Source: Thermoanaerobacterium thermosaccharolyticum DSM 571 | GTDB lineage: Bacteria > Bacillota > Thermoanaerobacteria > Thermoanaerobacterales > Thermoanaerobacteraceae | Length of the DNA stretch: 64,000 bases | NCBI RefSeq assembly: GCF_000145615.1 | Contig: NC_014410.1 | Location: 1,096,001 to 1,160,000 of the forward strand | Direction of reading: 5' to 3' | In this document: piece after piece, positions 9,072 through 16,998 of the stretch | Layout: every line of letters starts with the position of its first letter | Position numbering within the stretch: position 1 is the first letter of the stretch | Translations under genes and position numbers: made by a program | The notes under the pieces: model-generated | Databases searched by the model: none | Told to the model about the DNA's origin: nothing | Seen by the model: the letters and a program-made list of their open reading frames with translations, nothing else

Positions 9072-9111
9072 TTCAACACCTCCTTATGAGTGAATCGGAC
9101 TGGTGTATACT

Positions 9112-10047
9112 TTACTTGCCTAAATATTTCAACGGATCCACCGCATTACCGTTTAGCCGTATTTCAAAATGTACATGTGGTCCTGTGCTGCGACCAGTGC
9201 TACCCGATTTTGCTATGATATCGCCTCTGTTTACAGTTTGTCCGACTTTTACAAGCAATTGTGAATTATGTCCGTAAACAGAAGTGATTCCATAACCGTG
9301 ATTGATCATGACCACATTCCCGTATCCTGAAAGCCATCCTGCGTACGTTACAACTCCCTTTCCTGCTGCTTTGACTGGCGTACCATAACCAACAGCTATG
9401 TCTATACCGGGGTGAAATTCAGAACTTTCGCCATACGGCGAAGTACGGCTTCCAAATGGTGATGTTATGGGTCCTGTGACGGGATAAGCAGATGGCAGAG
9501 AATCAAGATAATCAAGCCTTTTGTTGATATCATCTATTAGCGTTTTATATTCATACGTCTTATTATCTATTTCATTTGAAAGTTCATTTGTTGTTTTTTC
9601 ATCAAGCGTTAAACTTCTTGAATCACGGCTTATACCACCACGGCTAGTCTCATGACTGCTGAGCCCAACCATCCTTCTGACTTTTTGTTCCAAATCATCA
9701 AGGCTTTTCATCTTATCGTTTATTTTTTTTGCGTTATCATTCAACATAGCTATTTTTTTATCTTGAGCCTCATTTAAATCTTTCATTTCAGCGATTTTTT
9801 GGTCTTTTAAAGAAATCGTCTTATTTTTCTCAGATATTATGTTATCTTTCTCTTTTATGGTTGCATAAAGATATGTATATTTACCGGCAAAATAAAAAGC
9901 GGAAGAAAATATCCCCAATAAAAATATCATTGCTGCGATAATAGCAGCTTTAAAAGTAGATTTTTTTATTTTAATACTTCTTATGTCGCTTTTTGAGTTT
10001 GGTACAACCATGATATTTATGTATTCATCTTTCTTTTTTATGTGCAT
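9112..10047 (-). CDS. Membrane-anchored M23 (LytM) peptidase with coiled coil
   Basis: 311-aa zinc endopeptidase-family protein acting on peptidoglycan. It has a short cytoplasmic N-terminus, one transmembrane helix (about residues 32-55), a periplasm-side coiled coil (about 60-175) and a C-terminal M23 domain. Metal and catalytic motifs are intact: HPGIDIAV, GYGNVVMINHGYG, VYGHNSQ and GPHVHFEIR. It is probably transcribed with the downstream bactofilin gene, with a 40-bp gap, and may be localised by it. Confidence 0.9.
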   Translation of the reverse strand: MHIKKKDEYINIMVVPNSKSDIRSIKIKKSTFKAAIIAAMIFLLGIFSSAFYFAGKYTYLYATIKEKDNIISEKNKTISLKDQKIAEMKDLNEAQDKKIAMLNDNAKKINDKMKSLDDLEQKVRRMVGLSSHETSRGGISRDSRSLTLDEKTTNELSNEIDNKTYEYKTLIDDINKRLDYLDSLPSAYPVTGPITSPFGSRTSPYGESSEFHPGIDIAVGYGTPVKAAGKGVVTYAGWLSGYGNVVMINHGYGITSVYGHNSQLLVKVGQTVNRGDIIAKSGSTGRSTGPHVHFEIRLNGNAVDPLKYLGK

Positions 10048-10265
10048 TTACTCCATTAACACCTCCTTCATAAAATAGCCAATTATTAATATTCTACATT
10101 TAATTTGAAAATCCTCCTTTGTAAATAAATTAACAATCATCAGAACTGCAATTTTTGCTACATAAAATGAAGCAAAAGGTATAGTTTTGACAAAATGAGC
10201 GAAATAATTTTTTTTGAATACAATGATATATAAAGAAGAAATTAAGTTGCATAGGGGGATTTAAG

Positions 10266-11270
10266 ATGGCGACAATTGTATATCCGCCTACGATTAATTT
10301 TAGCTGGCTTTTTCAAAGACCGCAGCAGATATTGAGCCGTATGGCTACTAAAAATTATACGGTATACTACTTAAATAAAACGTATGATGCTAATTATAAG
10401 AGAGGGATAACGGAATTAAAAGAAAATTTATATTTAGTGAACGGTGTTGGCATTGGTAGCATAAAATTGAGAGAAATTCCTATATTATGGATTTCATATC
10501 CTCCCAATTACAGCTATGTAAAGATGTTTAAGAAAAAATATGTAATATTTGACTCTATAGATTATCCCTCAGACGAATTTTCAGAATGGAGGTTTAATTT
10601 TGAAGAGGTGCAGAAAGCTGCTAACATAATATTTGCTTCATCTAGAAAACTTTATAATATAAATAAAAGAGTTAACAACAAGACATTTTTACTGCCAAAT
10701 GGTGCAGATTTTAAACATTTTAATAAAGCGGAGAGAATTTTTTCAAAGAGACCGCCTGATTTACCGGAAGGAAAACCGATTGTAGGCTATATTGGTGCAT
10801 TGGCAACATGGATCGATTGGGATATTGTGGATTATGCTAGCTTAGCATGTCCTGAATACAATTTTGTTTATATCGGTCCAAATTTAAATATGAAGAAGCT
10901 GCCCAAAAGAGATAATATTTTTTATTTGGGGGAGAAAAAATACAGTATGCTTCCAGAATACTTGCAGTTTTTTGATATATGCATAATTCCTTTTAAAGTC
11001 ACATCTATGACGGAAGGTGCCGATCCTATAAAAATGTATGAATACTTAAGTGCTGGTAAACCAGTTGTTTCTTCAAATTTACCGTCTATACTAAGATGTG
11101 AAGGCATATATACTGCAAATGGAAAAGCTGAATTTGCTAATATGATAAAAGAAGCTTTGGAAAATTATGATGACCAAAAGAGAAAAAGACTTGTCGATAT
11201 TGCAAGGGAAAATTCATGGGAGAAAAGAGCTGAATATGCTGATAGGATTATAAGGTATTATTTGATATGA
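10266..11270 (+). CDS. GT4-like glycosyltransferase
   Basis: 334-aa cytoplasmic glycosyltransferase of the GT-B fold. The N-terminal acceptor domain begins YPPTINFSWLFQRPQQIL, typical of proteins annotated as glycosyltransferase family 1/4 in capsule or wall pathways. The C-terminal donor domain carries GYIGAL and the E-P-K-EYLSAGKPVV motif for the nucleotide sugar. No membrane segment is visible. It stands alone between divergent and small genes, so donor and acceptor cannot be assigned. ATG follows a GGGGGA site. Confidence 0.85.
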   Translation: MATIVYPPTINFSWLFQRPQQILSRMATKNYTVYYLNKTYDANYKRGITELKENLYLVNGVGIGSIKLREIPILWISYPPNYSYVKMFKKKYVIFDSIDYPSDEFSEWRFNFEEVQKAANIIFASSRKLYNINKRVNNKTFLLPNGADFKHFNKAERIFSKRPPDLPEGKPIVGYIGALATWIDWDIVDYASLACPEYNFVYIGPNLNMKKLPKRDNIFYLGEKKYSMLPEYLQFFDICIIPFKVTSMTEGADPIKMYEYLSAGKPVVSSNLPSILRCEGIYTANGKAEFANMIKEALENYDDQKRKRLVDIARENSWEKRAEYADRIIRYYLI

Positions 11271-11288
11271 CCTGGTAAACAGGTCATA
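11266..11288 (+). terminator. Hairpin behind glycosyltransferase gene, weak terminator
   Basis: TATGACCTG / CAGGTCATA perfect stem with a 5-nt loop overlaps the stop codon. The T-run that follows is poor, so termination may be partial and the next gene may be read through. Confidence 0.5.
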
Positions 11289-11348
11289 CATAGATATTTT
11301 AAGATGTTTTTGCTAAAATATATACATAAGATAATAAGGAGTGTTATT

Positions 11349-11669
11349 TTGAAAGGGTTTATACTTGGCGTAATTTTATCTATAATAACTCTTATTATTA
11401 ATATCATTGTAAATGGAATACATACGTCGTATGTTAATTACAGCAATTATTTTTTCATAGTTGGATGTATTGTTGGGCTTGTTGGCGGCTTTTTATATAT
11501 TTCGTATTGGTTTAACGATAGGCGTACTATTAAAAAGATACTTCGAAATCAAGAACTGCCTGAAAGAAGAAATGATTTTATATATATGACTGAGTGGGGA
11601 AGCGTATTGCTTACGGCATCAGCCTTTCTAATATTAATTTCGCTATTGATAGTTATCCTATGCGAATAA
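11349..11669 (+). CDS. DUF3899-like small membrane protein
   Basis: 106-aa protein with three predicted membrane helices (near residues 4-24, 32-53 and 83-104) and a short charged loop RRTIKKILRNQELPERRNDF. The layout matches DUF3899 proteins of Firmicutes, whose function is unknown. TTG at 11349 is preferred over ATG at 11304 because TAAGGAG lies 8 nt upstream of it. Confidence 0.6.
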   Translation: MKGFILGVILSIITLIINIIVNGIHTSYVNYSNYFFIVGCIVGLVGGFLYISYWFNDRRTIKKILRNQELPERRNDFIYMTEWGSVLLTASAFLILISLLIVILCE

Positions 11670-11722
11670 AAAGGTTTATTAAACTAATACTAATTATGTA
11701 TTCGCTATAGGAGGTGTTTTTT

Positions 11723-11998
11723 ATGGGGAAGAAGATAGCAGTTGAGAGTCAGCTTTCTAATGTTAAAAGATATTTGTCTAATAAAGGGTATGATGTAATC
11801 AATCTTGAGCAAAATAGTAACTTAAGTGGTATTAGGGTAGACGATTATGATGCGGTAGTAATTACAGGACAGCATAAAGATATGTTGGGATATGAGAATA
11901 CTCATACAAAATCACCAATAATCGATGCTACGGGAATGACGCCGGAAGACATTGAAAGTGAAATAAGAAGAAGCACAGGTGGTGATTTAAATGGCTAA
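11723..11998 (+). CDS. UPF0180 (YkuS-like) protein
   Basis: 91-aa soluble protein of the YkuS/UPF0180 family, function unknown. It starts with the IAVE...L...L...G...V pattern and carries the DDYDAVVITGQHKDMLGY segment typical of the family, then SPIIDATGMTPEDIE. The ATG at 11723 follows GGAGGTG. Its last 8 nt overlap the next gene, so the two are translationally coupled. Confidence 0.8.
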   Translation: MGKKIAVESQLSNVKRYLSNKGYDVINLEQNSNLSGIRVDDYDAVVITGQHKDMLGYENTHTKSPIIDATGMTPEDIESEIRRSTGGDLNG

Positions 11999-12194
11999 TA
12001 GGGAACAATTAAAAGCTGTAGGTGAAATGTGTCCTGATTTTACATTTGATGATTCTTTAAACAAGAAAGCTACAATGTCTACTGAAGAATCTTTATCAAG
12101 AAGCTGTGAGATATGCAGCCATTGGGATGTAAGAAATCAAAAGTGCAGAATAGATGTTTTTGATGATGTACTTACAAGTCTTGATCAGACATAG
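11991..12194 (+). CDS. Small cysteine-motif protein of unknown function
   Basis: 67-aa protein starting inside the 3' end of the YkuS-like gene. Its C-terminal half carries SCEICSHWDVRNQKC, a CxxC plus a third Cys that could bind a metal; a further Cys lies near the N-terminus (EMCPDF). No family is recognised with confidence. The overlap indicates coexpression with the UPF0180 protein. Confidence 0.7.
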   Translation: MANREQLKAVGEMCPDFTFDDSLNKKATMSTEESLSRSCEICSHWDVRNQKCRIDVFDDVLTSLDQT

Positions 12195-12205
12195 TCTAAA
12201 AACAT

Positions 12206-12227
12206 AAGAGAGGATTATTCCTCTCTT
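12206..12227. terminator. Terminator between convergent genes
   Basis: AAGAGAGGA / TCCTCTCTT perfect 9-bp stem with a 4-nt loop between the convergent 67-aa protein and amidase genes. Confidence 0.65.
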
Positions 12228-13372
12228 TAGTCATTTATATGGATGAATCTATATATTACTTTTTTGTCCCAACCTAAATCAAATGGAACATGATACCTAT
12301 CTGATGTATGAGTGTTTACAACAGGAATTCCATAAGAATCAAAGCCTGTTACGACTCCAAAATGGACAATTTCTCCTTTTTCCTCATAACAGATGAGATC
12401 GCCTTTTTGCAGTTCTCGTATCGCACCGGCTGGGTGTGTATCAGATGGCTTTACCATATTAGTGTATGTGCCTTGTGCGATAAGCCTTCCTTTCCCATTG
12501 TATATAAGATAGTTGAATAATGCGGGAGCTTGGGCCCATGCAGTGCTTGAATCACGACCGTTGAAATTCCACACGTAATCCATTTTAAGTCCGCCGCCCT
12601 CATGCAGCACTTGTGAAGCAAAATTTGTGCAGTCACCGCCGACACCATTGTAATCTCTGTACTTTTTATTGTATTCATAATTGTTTCCACTGCCCCAAGC
12701 AGCACCGGCATATGTATCAGCGTATCTTACAGCACCTTCGCGATCGTAATTTCCTTTTTTCTTATTTTGGCTGTCACCTGCCGGAGTTGAATTTGCAGGC
12801 GATATCTCCGGGGCGATACCGTCGGCTGGGCTGATATCTATGAATGCGGAATCTTCATCTAGAGGATCGTAATACCAATCGCGGCGAATGACCCATTTGC
12901 CATCAACTTTTACCAGTTGTATTGAATGGCGGATACCTAGTCCCATGTAGTTAATTATGTTAGGCTTTACATTATATTCATATCCCATTTTCATCGTTTC
13001 TACCAAATACAGCCATATAGATTGTTCACCTACTTTTATGCTTTTAATTCTGTATATTGATTGAGCTTCAGTAAACTTTAGATTTCTTTTTTCTGACCAA
13101 CCTTTTACATAATTAATTCGCCTCATCTCATGTTCTAATGCCCATTTTCCGTATGTATTTGCTGTATCGTAGTATTTCTCTATATCTTTAATGTTTCCAC
13201 TTAGAAGTACATTGCCGCGGGATTCAAAGAACACATCTAAAAAAGGCTTTATTTCCTCCTTGTTATCTGCTACTGTAGATAATGTTTTATTGAAAAATAA
13301 TATTCCCCAGATGCTTATTAATACTAATATTAGCAAGGGAATTGCTATCTTGTAATATTTGCTTAGTGGCAA
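12227..13372 (-). CDS. Membrane-anchored amidase-domain protein (Amidase_6)
   Basis: 381-aa protein with an N-terminal signal anchor (about residues 8-27), an NTF2-like middle region with YNVKPN and VDGKWVIRRDWYYD, and a C-terminal papain-like amidase domain (about 214-381). The expected nucleophile is the Cys in GGDCTNFASQVLHEGG, and the histidine lies in EIVHFGVVTG. Family members are thought to act on cell-wall peptides or amides. TTG at 13372 follows GGGAGGG. The first 27 codons and upstream region are duplicated 3.6 kb away beyond an intron; this copy is intact. Confidence 0.85.
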   Translation of the reverse strand: MPLSKYYKIAIPLLILVLISIWGILFFNKTLSTVADNKEEIKPFLDVFFESRGNVLLSGNIKDIEKYYDTANTYGKWALEHEMRRINYVKGWSEKRNLKFTEAQSIYRIKSIKVGEQSIWLYLVETMKMGYEYNVKPNIINYMGLGIRHSIQLVKVDGKWVIRRDWYYDPLDEDSAFIDISPADGIAPEISPANSTPAGDSQNKKKGNYDREGAVRYADTYAGAAWGSGNNYEYNKKYRDYNGVGGDCTNFASQVLHEGGGLKMDYVWNFNGRDSSTAWAQAPALFNYLIYNGKGRLIAQGTYTNMVKPSDTHPAGAIRELQKGDLICYEEKGEIVHFGVVTGFDSYGIPVVNTHTSDRYHVPFDLGWDKKVIYRFIHIND

Positions 13373-13503
13373 TAAATATCCCTCCCTGTCTAAACATTCA
13401 TAATAAATAATATGTCTTAATAAAATAAATAATACTATGCAATTATTAATCTTGAATTATATATAATTGGAGAGTCAAAAATACATGATATGATAGATAA
13501 AAT
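13290..13503. repeat. Direct repeat copy 1 (amidase 5' end plus upstream region)
   Basis: About 214 bp repeated at 16916-17129 with a constant offset of 3626 and no gaps. I count five mismatches, four of them in the last 30 bp. The repeat covers the first 27 codons of the amidase gene, its ribosome site and upstream DNA. Confidence 0.97.
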
Positions 13504-13506
13504 AAG

Positions 13507-13547
13507 TTTTAAAAATTTTCATAATACATTACCACCTGAGTGCATAC
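13507..13547. repeat. Repeat matching the serine recombinase 3' end, copy 1
   Basis: TTTAAAAATTTTCATAATACAT followed by TACCACCTGAGTGCATAC at 13530-13547. It parallels the stop-codon region and downstream flank of the recombinase at 19001-19042. The core 13525-13547 has two mismatches in 23 bp. It is either an att-like site or the scar of a deleted recombinase copy. Confidence 0.85.
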
Positions 13548-14035
13548 TGTGATTTGTTTTTTTCAGATTATTCTTATAGAGGGCAGGATATACATTTCAA
13601 GCCAATCTTTAAAGAGAAAATATTTTATTACTTATGTCACGAAAAATTTTAAATGCCCCCTTAAAAGATTAATTGGACTTAAAGCACCCATTCCTTCCCA
13701 TGTAAGCAAACAACCTTGCATGTGACACGAGGAACCAGCTAAAAAGCTGGTAAATAGACTGAGATATGAAGCCAAAATGTGTTTGATGTTTAGAAAAGAA
13801 TTAGATTTTATCTGATATGGTTAATTGTAAAATATGCAAGTTAAATAGTGATTTCTTTCACTGTTTAATACAATACCAATTATACAAAGGGGGCTTGGTT
13901 TTCAATTGTTATTGTGGTTGTAATTGAATAGATTTTGAATATGACAATTGAGGTGATGTAGAGTCGCTTTGGCTGTTTTTGTTTGAAAAACAATAATCTG
14001 TCAATTTATGTTAGCAAATATTCACAATAAAATTA
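13548..14035. other. Intergenic stretch with hairpins, no convincing gene
   Basis: I see no supported gene. The 61-codon frame at 13540-13725 lacks a ribosome site. Two neighbouring stems stand out: CATGTAAG / CTTGCATG (13700-13724 region) and CCAGC-taaaaa-GCTGG (13735-13750 region), then AGTGA / TCACT near 13850. This could hold a structured RNA or decayed mobile DNA. No known riboswitch consensus was recognised. Confidence 0.4.
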
Positions 14036-14064
14036 TTTACAAGTTTGGAATGTGGAGGTATAAT
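14036..14064 (+). promoter_or_regulatory. Sigma-A-type promoter of the toxin operon
   Basis: TTTACA (14036-14041), 17-nt spacer, TATAAT (14059-14064). This is close to consensus and is the only strong promoter I see before the toxin gene. Confidence 0.75.
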
Positions 14065-14072
14065 AATTACTG

Positions 14073-14088
14073 TAAACAAGCTTGTTTA
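14073..14088. promoter_or_regulatory. Perfect 16-bp palindrome, likely operator
   Basis: TAAACAAGCTTGTTTA is a perfect palindrome starting 9 nt downstream of the -10 box, so at about the transcription start. A repressor bound here would block the toxin promoter. No regulator gene is adjacent. Confidence 0.6.
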
Positions 14089-14136
14089 TATATTTGATAA
14101 AATTACCTAAGGAAAAGTTTAAGGGGTGAGTGAATT

Positions 14137-14811
14137 ATGAAAAAATTGACAAGAAAAATTATTAGTTTTATACTTATGATACTGATGGTATCTAATATAG
14201 GCATTTCAGCATTTGCAAGTGAAAATGAATCAAGTTCTAAAAATATAAATATTAATAAATGTGATATTGTTATTACAGATGATGGTGTATATATTAATGA
14301 TGTTTATTATACACAAGAACAGTTTGTTAAACTTCTTGATACTGCAGTAGTAGTTGATAAAACTGAATTAAAAGACGATACTATAAAGAATAATAGTGCA
14401 ATGAGAAGTGTAGGTGTACAAAGTGCTACAGGAGCTCTTATTGCAGGAACATGGTGGATTCCAGGAGTTGGAGAAGTAGTGATTACTACTGCTGGAGTAG
14501 TGATTATAGGTGGTACAGTAATAGCAGCAGGTACTTGGTTGTATAACAAAGTTGTTGATTGGTTTGAAACAAGGACAGAGATTAAAGAGGCGAAATCAAA
14601 AATACCATCTAGATTAAAAGATAAAAATGGAGAAGTAGATTTAGGGAAGTTTAATGAGAAAGTTAAAGGAAGAACTGCATATAGAGAAAAAGGTGGATGG
14701 GAGATAGATAGAGATTATGCTGGCCATAGAGGGAGCAAATGGAAATTAAAAGACAAGTCTGGCAAAAGAGTTGCATCTTTAGATGAAAATGGAAGGGTTG
14801 TGGGAAAGTGA
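14137..14811 (+). CDS. Secreted toxin, Ntox21/colicin E3-like rRNase domain (putative)
   Basis: 224-aa exported protein. Residues 1-27 are a Sec signal peptide ending SAFA. Residues ~43-90 are a short domain. Residues ~96-137 are a long Gly/Ile/Val-rich hydrophobic stretch (GTWWIPGVGEVV, GGTVIAAG) resembling the translocation segments of small polymorphic toxins. Residues ~155-224 resemble the Ntox21/colicin E3 C-terminal ribonuclease family: KVKGRTAY, WEID191-R-D193-YAGH197, then KWKLKDKSGKRVASLDENG, matching E3-type spacing of acidic and His residues before a G-SFD/ASLD-NG turn. The next gene overlaps by 4 nt, as immunity genes do. The family assignment is from memory of motif pattern, not from a search. 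Confidence 0.62.
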   Translation: MKKLTRKIISFILMILMVSNIGISAFASENESSSKNININKCDIVITDDGVYINDVYYTQEQFVKLLDTAVVVDKTELKDDTIKNNSAMRSVGVQSATGALIAGTWWIPGVGEVVITTAGVVIIGGTVIAAGTWLYNKVVDWFETRTEIKEAKSKIPSRLKDKNGEVDLGKFNEKVKGRTAYREKGGWEIDRDYAGHRGSKWKLKDKSGKRVASLDENGRVVGK

Positions 14812-15284
14812 AAAAAGAGATATTGAACTTAATTGAAGAACTTCAATCAAAAGATCAATATTATATTATAACTCCGTTTTCTAAGACATATGGTAAATAT
14901 TTTGATGAACTAGAAGAATATTTACTAAAATTTTATTTAGATGATTATAGTAATAAAATTTGTCGAATTATAATGAAAGTAATCTGTTATTATGATGCAG
15001 AAATATACTTGACAGAGTTTCCTATTGAAAAGGAAGGATTAAATTTTGTAGGACTAGAGTATCAAAATTTGCGAACACAATCTTTAGAAAAATTGCATGA
15101 AATTATTTCCTATGTTATAAAAAGAGATGTTTCTTCTGTTGAAATAGTTTTTCCTAAAGAAAAAAGCCTTATTAGTGTTAGTGGTCATTTCCAAGTTGTT
15201 GTCTATGGAGATAAATCTGAATTTTTAAAGTTAGTAAAGGATTTATCAAATGCAGAGGGTTTATTCTTTAAAAAGTACACTTAA
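14808..15284 (+). CDS. Putative immunity protein of the toxin
   Basis: 158-aa soluble, acidic, helix-rich protein without signal peptide or membrane segment. Its GTG start overlaps the toxin stop (GTGA), implying coupled translation. I recognise no named family. Position, size and cytoplasmic character fit an immunity protein that would bind the toxin's catalytic domain, but that role rests on context only. A terminator follows after about 150 nt of AT-rich DNA without a gene. Confidence 0.55.
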   Translation: MKKEILNLIEELQSKDQYYIITPFSKTYGKYFDELEEYLLKFYLDDYSNKICRIIMKVICYYDAEIYLTEFPIEKEGLNFVGLEYQNLRTQSLEKLHEIISYVIKRDVSSVEIVFPKEKSLISVSGHFQVVVYGDKSEFLKLVKDLSNAEGLFFKKYT

Positions 15285-15433
15285 TATTACTTCAAGTTAA
15301 GGGTATAGTTATATAAAAATAGAACAAACTGATAAGAAGAAATGGCTTATAATTATAGATAAGATAGAAAATCATATACAAAAATGAAATAAAATTGAAC
15401 CATAAATCAAAACTAAATAAAGAAACTCAAAGA

Positions 15434-15479
15434 GGCGAAGCCTTTGGTCAGCTTATGATTGATAGGCTTCGCCCTTTTT
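15434..15479 (+). terminator. Terminator of the toxin operon, intron target
   Basis: GGCGAAGCCT (15434-15443) pairs with AGGCTTCGCC (15464-15473) across a 20-nt loop and is followed by CTTTTT. The group IIC intron begins with the next base, which is the known insertion habit of class C introns. Confidence 0.9.
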
Positions 15480-16915
15480 GTACACCAGGCATGGGCGATA
15501 ACTAGGCGGTGAAAGTCTGCTTGTGGGCGAGGTCACGGGAACCACTAGCTGAACCGCAAGGGTGTCCATTGTGAGGTGGAATCTGAAGGAAGCGGTAGGT
15601 AAAATCTCGGTCTGAGGAACACGAACCAGATAAGAGGCTGAATTGGAGCGGACAAGTTTGCATGACAAAACGAAGTCCAACACTACCCGAACTCCATACA
15701 GTAAACTTAAAGATAGACGAGATGAAGGTTATCGTTCTTACCCGGGGAGGTCTCAAGGACAAGTCATTAAAGTGAACTCTGAAATGACAACCCATACAGT
15801 GATGTATGGCTGAACCTTGAGAAGTCAGCAGAGGTCATAGTACTTATCTAGTCATGAATAGATAAGGAAGGACCGAATATTAGGAGGTTTTGGAAATCTT
15901 ATGAACTCGAAAGATATGCAGTTCTTAAGACAACTCAACAAAGAGACTATCCGCTCCATCAAGAAATGGAATTTCAAGAGGGAGCGGAAGTGCATAGTAT
16001 ATCATCGGCGTCAAAAGAAAGAAGAAACAATGTACAAAGATACACCAGTAATATGCTTGAAATGATACTTGACCGAGAAAACATGAAAGAAGCATACAAG
16101 CGTGTAGTTGCAAATAAAGGAAGCCATGGAGTCGATGGGATGGAAGTAGATGAACTTCTACCGTATCTCAAAGAAAAATGGCCGACCATAAAGCAACAAT
16201 TACTGGAAGGAAAATATAAACCACAACCAGTGTTGAGAGTAGAAATACCAAAACCAGATGGAGGAACAAGACTACTAGGAATACCTACAGTACTAGACAG
16301 ACTAATATAGAAACCAAATTAAAACTAAAAGTCAATGAAGCAAAAAGTGCTGTAGATAGACCATGGAAAAGAAAGTTCTTAGGATTTTCATTTTATACAA
16401 AAGAAAACGAAGTAAGAATAAGAATTCATTAAAAATCCATCAAAAGGTTTAAGGAAAAAGTAAAAGGAATAACCAATCGAAACAAGGGAATAAGCATGTA
16501 ATACAGAATATATAGACTGAATCAGATAACGACAGGATGGGTTAACTACTTTGGGTTAGCAGACGCAAAAAGCAAAATGAAAACCCTTGACGAATGGATA
16601 AGGCGGAGACTAAGGGCATGTATATGGAAGAAATGGAAGAAGATAAAAACAAAGTATGACAATCTATAAAATTAGGATTAGAAAAACAAAAAGCCTGGGC
16701 ATACGCCAATAAGAGGAAAGGCTACTGGAGAATATCCAATAGCCAAATACTCAGTATCACTCCTACAAATAAATACTTCGAAGACATAAGTTACAAGAGT
16801 TTATCAAAAAGGTACCTAATGTACATTAAATCTTAATGAACCGCCGTATACCGAACGGTACGTACGGTGGTGTGAGAGGACGCTGAATAAAATAATTATT
16901 CAGCTCCTACTCGAT
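15480..16915 (+). mobile_element. Group IIC intron with internally deleted ORF
   Basis: The 5' part reproduces the bacterial class C (Oceanobacillus iheyensis type) ribozyme: GTACACCAGGCATGGGC at the start, GCAAGGGTGTCC, GGAATCTGAAGGAAGCGG, GGTCTGAGGAACACGAA, TTACCCGGGGAGGTCT and GAAGTCAGCAGAGGTCATAG. Domain V lies at about 16839-16880 (ACCGCCGTATACCG, GGTACGTACGGTGGT) and domain VI ends in CTACTCGAT at 16915. Total length is 1436 nt, against roughly 2 kb or less for intact class C introns with an ORF, consistent with loss of the RT core. The first bases GTACA deviate from the usual GTGYG. All ribozyme domains appear present, so splicing may persist although self-mobility is lost. Confidence 0.9.
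15966..16836 (+). pseudogene. ltrA: Remnant of group II intron reverse transcriptase/maturase
   Basis: The N-terminal RT part is readable (MLEMILDRENMKEAYKRV, GVDGMEVDELLPYL, VEIPKPDGGTRLLGIPTVLDRLI) and ends in a stop at 16308-16310. The text then jumps to the far C-terminal side in another frame: KLKVNEAKSAVDRPWKRKFLG and GWVNYFGLADAKSKMKTLDEW, the maturase region. The catalytic palm with the YADD box is absent, and in-frame stops occur, for example at 16430-16432. The protein cannot be an active RT. Confidence 0.9.
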
Positions 16916-16998
16916 TTGAAAAATAATATTCCCCAGATGCTTATTAATACTAATATTAGCAAGGGAATTGCTATCTTGTAATATTTGCTTAGTGGCAA
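16916..16998 (-). pseudogene. Truncated 5' fragment of the amidase gene
   Basis: The start codon region and first 27 codons of the amidase gene (12227-13372), cut off by the intron 3' boundary. The ribosome site and upstream sequence are retained, so any transcript from this copy would run antisense into the intron. Confidence 0.92.

Noticed and set aside
13540-13725. 61-codon frame beside the toxin cassette
   Set aside because: No ribosome site, odd composition and it starts inside the recombinase-flank repeat; likely chance.
13735-13785. Possible TPP or c-di-GMP riboswitch because of CTGAGA and a GAGGAACC stem
   Set aside because: The remaining conserved blocks of either class are absent and no relevant gene follows.
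13895-13927. Cysteine-rich 10-codon frame (VFNCYCGCN) after an AAAGGGGG site
   Set aside because: The TTG is only 1 nt from the site, too close for initiation, and nothing else supports a peptide gene.
15453-15795. Minus-strand frames across the intron 5' part
   Set aside because: They lie on structured ribozyme sequence and have no ribosome sites.
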